Of a stretch of DNA of 55,403 nucleotides, positions 50,658 to 55,403 are shown piece by piece (the stretch's first letter is position 1; each line of letters opens with the position of its first letter). The position numbers were made by a program, and so were the translations under genes. The DNA is from Ignavibacteriales bacterium (GTDB lineage: Bacteria > Bacteroidota > Ignavibacteria > UBA10030 > UBA8401), in contig JACPGG010000055.1 in the NCBI GenBank assembly GCA_016182545.1, positions 1 through 55,403 of the forward strand. Reading direction: 5' to 3'. The notes under the pieces were generated by a model, which saw only the letters and a program-made list of their open reading frames with translations, was not told the DNA's origin and did no database searches.

Positions 50658-52151
50658 ATGCGATTTATTGTATTCTGTTCTCTGATTCCGATACTTTTAT
50701 TTCCGAAGGACTCCACAACGAGTCTGGTCTTTAAGGACAAACCGAGCCGAACGATCCTTCTCAAAGTAGTCCGTTCATCGGATGTAACACCTCAATTGTG
50801 GGAAGGGTTCACACTTGTACGAAATGCAAATTCCGGTGATCCTGCAGCGCTGCACGAATTGGGTTTGAGATATCTTACTGGACAAGGTTTTACTGCAGAT
50901 ACAGTGAAGGCGTTTGAATTGATACAGAGAGCTGCCGAAAAGAATTATCTGCTGGCTCATTACAATATGGCTGTCTTCTATCATAACGGGTGGGGAGTGG
51001 AATGGAATCCGTTCAACGGATACAAACATTTTCAATATGCTGCAGAACAGGGATTGCGTGAAGGGACTTTTGCTTACGCTTTGCAATTCACCGACAATCT
51101 CGTCGTCCAGCGTGATTGGAAAAAGGCACTGTACTGGATACAAAAATCGGTCGATGCAGGATATGCACCTGCAAAGGAAGTGTTGCTTGAAATTGAACGG
51201 TTTGCTTCTCAGGCAAATGTCGACTCTACGATCACCCTGACAACAATAACCGCTCAAAGTGCACAACCGTCTTTGTTGATGGAACTTCCAAGCGATGAAG
51301 AAAAAATTTCTGAGAATTCTTTCTCTCTCGTTGAAATTCTCAATGCACTTGGACCATTGTGGCAAAAAAAAATAAAATCATTGGATGTCGTTACGGACAG
51401 CATTCTCTTTTTTCTTCTTGTGCGTCATGCGGAATGGGGAGTTCCCGAAGAGTTTGCCGTGATCGGAAGATGCTATGAAGATGGAATTGCTGTGCAACAG
51501 GATTCTGTCAAAGCGGTCCTGAATTACCTCAGAGCAGTGCGGCTGGAATCACGAAGGGCGCCGAATGTACTGATTCGTCTTCTGAACAACGAACCGCTGC
51601 TGAAAAGGATCCAGCAGAGATCGGCTCGCGGTGATGCAGAGGCGCAATATATAATTTCGAGTTTGTCACTGACAGAAATTTTTCCATTTCAACAAAAGGA
51701 AGATATAGTTACGACTTTTTTAAAATCCGCACAACAGAACTTTGTACCGTCGATGATTGAATTGGGAACGGCGTACTTTAACGGACAAATCGTTCCGCAA
51801 CAGAAAGATCGGGCGATCGAATTTTGGACAAATGCATTGAAAGCGGGAAGTAAGGAGGGATTGGTGCGGATGGCTTCAGTAAAACTATTGACCGGATACG
51901 GTGTTCTGACAAAGGATTCTGCGTTGAACATATTAGTGACTGGTAATAAGGAAGCATCGCTTCTTGCTGAAGTCACACTTGCGTATTGTCATGAGAATGG
52001 AATCGTTGTTTCCAAAAAAACCGTTGAAGCGGTACGGATGTACCGCACCGCTGCCAATCGGGGGAGCAAGATTGCATTTGCGTCATTGAGAAGATTATAC
52101 GATTCAGTCCGTCCGGACGAAGAAGAATTTCAGATAAAAGAAGAGCAGTGA
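50658..52151 (+). CDS. secreted Sel1/TPR-like repeat protein
   Basis: 497 residues. A short hydrophobic N-terminus (RFIVFCSLIPILLFP) looks like a signal peptide or anchor. Two clusters of Sel1-like repeats follow: about 52-165 (DPAALHELGLRYLTGQG, LLAHYNMAVFYHNGWGVE) and about 255-485 (VPSMIELGTAYFNGQIVPQQ, EVTLAYCHENGIVVSKKTVEAVRMYRTAA truncated here by position). Between them lies a less regular acidic stretch. Sel1 repeats mediate protein contacts; no enzyme motif is seen. It stands alone between an ABC exporter gene (divergent) and an APC permease (convergent). Confidence 0.85.
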   Translation: MRFIVFCSLIPILLFPKDSTTSLVFKDKPSRTILLKVVRSSDVTPQLWEGFTLVRNANSGDPAALHELGLRYLTGQGFTADTVKAFELIQRAAEKNYLLAHYNMAVFYHNGWGVEWNPFNGYKHFQYAAEQGLREGTFAYALQFTDNLVVQRDWKKALYWIQKSVDAGYAPAKEVLLEIERFASQANVDSTITLTTITAQSAQPSLLMELPSDEEKISENSFSLVEILNALGPLWQKKIKSLDVVTDSILFFLLVRHAEWGVPEEFAVIGRCYEDGIAVQQDSVKAVLNYLRAVRLESRRAPNVLIRLLNNEPLLKRIQQRSARGDAEAQYIISSLSLTEIFPFQQKEDIVTTFLKSAQQNFVPSMIELGTAYFNGQIVPQQKDRAIEFWTNALKAGSKEGLVRMASVKLLTGYGVLTKDSALNILVTGNKEASLLAEVTLAYCHENGIVVSKKTVEAVRMYRTAANRGSKIAFASLRRLYDSVRPDEEEFQIKEEQ

Positions 52152-52186
52152 TTACAATCTAGCACAAATCTAGAAGGCGGAATGTA

Positions 52187-53506
52187 TCATTTATCCTGAA
52201 CCTTTTCCCGCACAAAATAAACGATTATCCCAAGCAGCGTCATCCCCAATCCTGAAAGAGCAAATCCGAATCCCGTAGAAACCATGATTGAAGCCCACAG
52301 TACAATTGCAGCGATTGCCGGAAGAGGGTACAACCACATCTTAAACGGTATGGTACCGGATCCGAGTGCTTTCCTCAGAAGCATAATTCCCACTGCACCG
52401 CCGATGAATTGAACTAGGATTCTCATCGCAAGAATTGCTTTAATCACATCTGCCATTCTAAAAAGCAGACTGAACACAAACGCCGCCGCTCCAAGCCATA
52501 AAAGTGATACATGCGGGAAATTTTTTGTCGGATGGACCTTTGCCATAATCGAAAAGAAATTACCATCCAGTGCCGCCGCGTAAGGAATTCTTGAATAACC
52601 CAACATCACCGCGAACAGTGAGGCAAACGCTATCCATAGGACGAGTACTGTCGCGATGGTTGCGGCAGTCGTTCCATATAACCGCTCGATCAATGTGCTG
52701 ACGATGAACTGGGAATCTTTCGCTTCCTGCCAGGGAATTACTCCGATCACCGCGAATTGCATTGCAAGGTACAACACAGCAATGCCGATAATTGAAATGA
52801 AAATAGCGCGAGGAATATTTTTTTCCGGCTGTTTGATTTCTCCGCCAAGATGATTGACATTGTAATACCCGAGATACGAATACATCGTTTGAACGGATGC
52901 CTGTCCTAGTGCGACCCAAAACGCCCATTTGAAATCCCACGCACCTTCTGGATAATCGAATGCTAGTTTCGCATCGAAATGAGATAAACCTCCGACTATG
53001 AACCACGCCATTGTGCCAAGCACGCCGATCCACAGTGCGACAGAAATTTTTCCGACTGTTGAAATTTTTCTATATAACAGAATGGTCAACGCGATCACCA
53101 GTGTTCCCGAAGCGATTCGTCTTGTAGCATCATCAAGTGGAACGATATAAGAGAGATATTGTGCGAATCCGATCGATCCCGACGCGATGACCAGAGGTGC
53201 CTGAATCATCGTTTGCCAGATGAAAAGAAACGACATCAGTCGTCCCCATTTTTGCCCGTACGCTTCACGCAAAAAAACATAACTGCCTCCGGCTCGCGGT
53301 AATGCGGCGCCATACTCTGCCCAAATAAAACCATCGATCAGTGCAAGTGCCGCACCTGCGATCCAGGCGGATATGTGCTGCGGTCCCCCCATAATTCCGA
53401 TTACGATCGGAAGAACGACAAACGGACCGATGCCGACCATGTCGATCATATTTAAAGCGACTGCCTGTGTGAGAGAGAGTTCCCGTTTCAGAGATTCTTT
53501 TTGCAT
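52187..53506 (-). CDS. APC-superfamily amino acid permease
   Basis: 439 residues, about 12 membrane segments. Family wording: LTQAVALNMIDMVGIGPFVVL at TM1, AEYGAALPRAGGSYVFLREAYG around TM2-3, NHLGGEIKQPEKNIPRAIFIS at TM6. It moves an amino acid or polyamine by proton coupling or exchange; the substrate cannot be read. ATG 53506 abuts the stop of the upstream lipoprotein gene, so the permease is co-translated with it. Confidence 0.92.
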   Translation of the reverse strand: MQKESLKRELSLTQAVALNMIDMVGIGPFVVLPIVIGIMGGPQHISAWIAGAALALIDGFIWAEYGAALPRAGGSYVFLREAYGQKWGRLMSFLFIWQTMIQAPLVIASGSIGFAQYLSYIVPLDDATRRIASGTLVIALTILLYRKISTVGKISVALWIGVLGTMAWFIVGGLSHFDAKLAFDYPEGAWDFKWAFWVALGQASVQTMYSYLGYYNVNHLGGEIKQPEKNIPRAIFISIIGIAVLYLAMQFAVIGVIPWQEAKDSQFIVSTLIERLYGTTAATIATVLVLWIAFASLFAVMLGYSRIPYAAALDGNFFSIMAKVHPTKNFPHVSLLWLGAAAFVFSLLFRMADVIKAILAMRILVQFIGGAVGIMLLRKALGSGTIPFKMWLYPLPAIAAIVLWASIMVSTGFGFALSGLGMTLLGIIVYFVREKVQDK

Positions 53507-54493
53507 TTATTGTTCTGAGATCAAATTATTGTAAACGCGATTTCCGAAAAATTTGTAGTTCTTCTCTTCATATTTCGTATTCATCAATACAGAATGAATG
53601 AAGCCGTTTCGCTCAACCAGCACCGTGTGCAAAATCAAAGTATCTGGATTCGTGTGTACAATAAACCTGGCGCGGTTCCCAATCGCTGAATATTGTATGA
53701 TCGTAGAGTCTTGATGGGAAGAGACATTCGTGCGTGCGGCAAAGCTTTGCATCATACGTTGCGTTGCACGGAATGTTCCCCCGGTCGGTCCGATGATCTT
53801 TTTTCCGTTATATATAATTTCTCTATCATCGTATGCGATGACAGCAAGTGTGCGCGACGTACTTGCGTTCAACCAGTCAAATAATTTTTGACCGTGATGC
53901 AAGGAATCTTCAAAACTATAATTTGCATCGAGGTATGCGATGCGATAGATGTGTTCAGGGATCGAATCAAATGCATTTAGATACCCAGTTAAAAAACTCC
54001 CGCCCCCGCTGTGTCCGGACAGCATCACCAATTTCGGATAGTTGGTTTCAAACCGGACATATTCGACTATACGTGCGATTGCCGCAGAACTGTTTTCATG
54101 CTTCTGCCGCCATGCGGGCCAACTTTTTCCTTCACATTCCAAATAAGCGATGATAATATTTCTATCGGTCAATTCAGATCGGAGAAAACGCGTTTGTGCG
54201 GCGATATGCTGAATATCATAGTGCCAGTCCAGATCGGGTTTCATTTGTCTTCCCGCACTCATTTCAATTGAATTTCCATTGGGGAGAGCATAGAGAATAA
54301 GATGCGTTGGTTTGGAAGAATCGATTGCAGCAGGTGAATTGATCAATGCTCTCACTTCGGGTTCGAATTGGAAGAATTGATTCCGCTCAAGTTTGCCGAA
54401 ATCTTTTACACTCGCACAGGAGCCAAAAAATAAAAAAGCGCAACAGAGGACTGTTACGCTTTTAATATTCGTTGATGCCTGTGGCAACATCAA
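53507..54493 (-). CDS. lipoprotein with alpha/beta-hydrolase fold
   Basis: 328 residues. The N-terminus (SVTVLCCAFLFFGSC) is a lipoprotein-type signal with Cys26 as the probable lipidated residue; the lipobox is slightly atypical. A nucleophile elbow GHSGGG (Ser162) follows LVMLS, and an acid/His pair may lie in IAYDDREI and NGFIHSVLM. It may cleave an ester, amide or peptide at the cell envelope. It overlaps the OmpA-family gene upstream by four bases and abuts the permease gene downstream. I do not recognise a specific subfamily. Confidence 0.7.
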   Translation of the reverse strand: MMLPQASTNIKSVTVLCCAFLFFGSCASVKDFGKLERNQFFQFEPEVRALINSPAAIDSSKPTHLILYALPNGNSIEMSAGRQMKPDLDWHYDIQHIAAQTRFLRSELTDRNIIIAYLECEGKSWPAWRQKHENSSAAIARIVEYVRFETNYPKLVMLSGHSGGGSFLTGYLNAFDSIPEHIYRIAYLDANYSFEDSLHHGQKLFDWLNASTSRTLAVIAYDDREIIYNGKKIIGPTGGTFRATQRMMQSFAARTNVSSHQDSTIIQYSAIGNRARFIVHTNPDTLILHTVLVERNGFIHSVLMNTKYEEKNYKFFGNRVYNNLISEQ

Positions 54494-55403
54494 TTCTCCA
54501 GAATTTCAAATAGATCGGAAAGTTTGGGAATAAGGATTATTTCTGTGCGTCTGTTCTTTGCCAATGCTTCTGAGGAATTCGCCGTGTCGATCGGATAATA
54601 TTCACTTCGTCCTGAAGCGGTAATGCGTTTCGGATCCATTCTTCCCTCAATAGTTAAATATCGAACTACTTCGGTTGCCCGCAGTACGCTCAGGTCCCAA
54701 TTGTCTTTTATCGATCCAAGATTTTTCACAGCCTGATTATCGGTATGACCTTCAACGAGAATGGAGATATCCTCCTGCTGGTTAAGGACCGATGCAAGTT
54801 CTTTCAACGCCTCTTTTCCGCGCTTGTCGATGTCAGTCTTGCCTGTCGAAAAAAGTAATTGGTTGGACAATGAGACGTAGACGCGCCCATTGACGATATT
54901 GATCGATAAGCCGCTGTTTGTGAAACCGAGAAGAGCGGCGTTCAATCGTGTCTTCAATGCTGTCAATGCGGAATCACGCGCAAGCAATCGTTTTTGCAAT
55001 TCGACCACTTTCTGTTCGCGACCGATGAGATCTTTTTGAAGTTCTACTAATGAAGAATCGCGCACGGCGAGCGCTTCTTCATAGTCCTTTAATTTTTGCT
55101 CGCGCAGTGCAACGTCTCTCTGCAAGATTTCGAGATTGTTCAGCAATTTTTTTAACTCGGCTGAATTTTTCGACTTGGATTGATCGTAATTCTGCTTCAA
55201 GACGTCGAGTTCATTTTGCAGTGCACGCGATCGCTCGGTGAGGGTATCTGTCATCAACTCCAAAGCAGCAATGCGTTTGTTCCTCGATGCTAGTTCGGAA
55301 TGGAGGGATGTCGTGTCAGAAGTTAACTGATTGATCCGAACATTCATTTCAGCCACAACGTTCTTCAGTGAATCGAGTGAAACCTGCAGTGCGTCACGCT
55401 GCG
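54490..55403 (-). CDS. OmpA-family peptidoglycan-binding protein (N-terminus beyond right edge)
   Basis: A GTG at 55356 is the first start in the window, but the frame stays open to the right edge and continues the same heptad-rich helix (LDSLKNVVAEMNVRIN), so the true start is outside. A long coiled coil (about 180 residues of Leu/Glu/Lys-rich repeats, for example VELQKDLIGREQKVVELQKR) is followed by a complete OmpA C-terminal domain: SNQLLFSTGKTDIDKRG, ILVEGHTDNQAV, LSVLRATEVVRYL and ITASGRSEYYP. It probably tethers the envelope to peptidoglycan. It is translated into the lipoprotein hydrolase gene (ATGA overlap). Confidence 0.88.
   Translation of the reverse strand, partial: QRDALQVSLDSLKNVVAEMNVRINQLTSDTTSLHSELASRNKRIAALELMTDTLTERSRALQNELDVLKQNYDQSKSKNSAELKKLLNNLEILQRDVALREQKLKDYEEALAVRDSSLVELQKDLIGREQKVVELQKRLLARDSALTALKTRLNAALLGFTNSGLSINIVNGRVYVSLSNQLLFSTGKTDIDKRGKEALKELASVLNQQEDISILVEGHTDNQAVKNLGSIKDNWDLSVLRATEVVRYLTIEGRMDPKRITASGRSEYYPIDTANSSEALAKNRRTEIILIPKLSDLFEILEN

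Noticed and set aside
1-55403. tRNA, rRNA, CRISPR, prophage or insertion sequence
   Set aside because: No spaced direct repeats, cloverleaf patterns, transposase genes or phage structural genes were seen on either strand.

Overview
The window (about 55.4 kb, roughly mid-40s % GC by eye) is a gene-dense bacterial chromosome segment with no phage, plasmid, rRNA, tRNA or CRISPR features. The order rplM-rpsI-rpsB-tsf-pyrH-frr, the ECF sigma/DUF4097 module, the PspC membrane proteins and the families of intergenic palindromes suggest the Bacteroidota/Chlorobi/Ignavibacteria (FCB) side of the tree. An Ignavibacteria-like heterotroph is my best guess, but this is inference.

Layout. (1) 1-10.1 kb: a 2-oxoacid dehydrogenase block. 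It holds the C-terminal part of an apparently fused E1 alpha-beta protein (cut by the left edge), a small protein/nucleotidyltransferase pair, a split E1 alpha/E1 beta/E2 set, lipoyl synthase, and a second split E1 alpha/E1 beta/E2 set (pyruvate dehydrogenase-like), closed by a strong terminator. (2) 10.2-19.2 kb: a promoter-to-terminator unit for reductive pyrimidine breakdown: beta-ureidopropionase, class III aminotransferase, PreT, PreA, an ORF6N protein, dihydropyrimidinase and an NCS1 nucleobase permease. (3) 19.2-24.0 kb, minus strand: ECF sigma factor, membrane anti-sigma-like protein and DUF4097 protein; then an unusual membrane protein fused to a THEP1-type NTPase, coupled to a methyltransferase. 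(4) 24.3-36.4 kb: purine breakdown in two convergent units. The plus strand has xdhA, xdhB, a small membrane protein, xdhC and allantoicase. The minus strand has allantoinase, OHCU decarboxylase, an AgcS symporter, a CitE/HpcH-like TIM-barrel protein, HIU hydrolase and uricase. (5) 36.5-37.9 kb: mmsA, which can finish beta-alanine catabolism. (6) 38-44 kb: rplM-rpsI-rpsB-tsf-pyrH-frr, 5-formyl-THF cyclo-ligase and two PspC/LiaF-like membrane proteins. (7) 44-55.4 kb: polA, an EamA transporter, endonuclease III, an ABC exporter, a Sel1-repeat protein, an APC permease, a lipoprotein hydrolase and an OmpA-family protein cut by the right edge.

Together, regions 2, 4 and 5 encode nearly complete routes from uracil/thymine to acetyl-CoA (or propionyl-CoA) and from hypoxanthine/xanthine to ureidoglycolate plus urea. 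The cell can therefore probably use nucleobases as nitrogen and carbon sources. No ureidoglycolate lyase, urease, glyoxylate enzyme or dedicated regulator is visible. The CitE-like protein is the best local candidate for the missing last step.

A second theme is repeats. Degenerate 7-nt-phased arrays lie in at least nine gaps, and several palindromes lie in gaps or inside coding sequence (lipA N-terminus, E2 linkers, ORF6N gene), much like intragenic palindromic elements. Some apparent N-terminal extensions (PolA, endonuclease III) are translations of such repeats.
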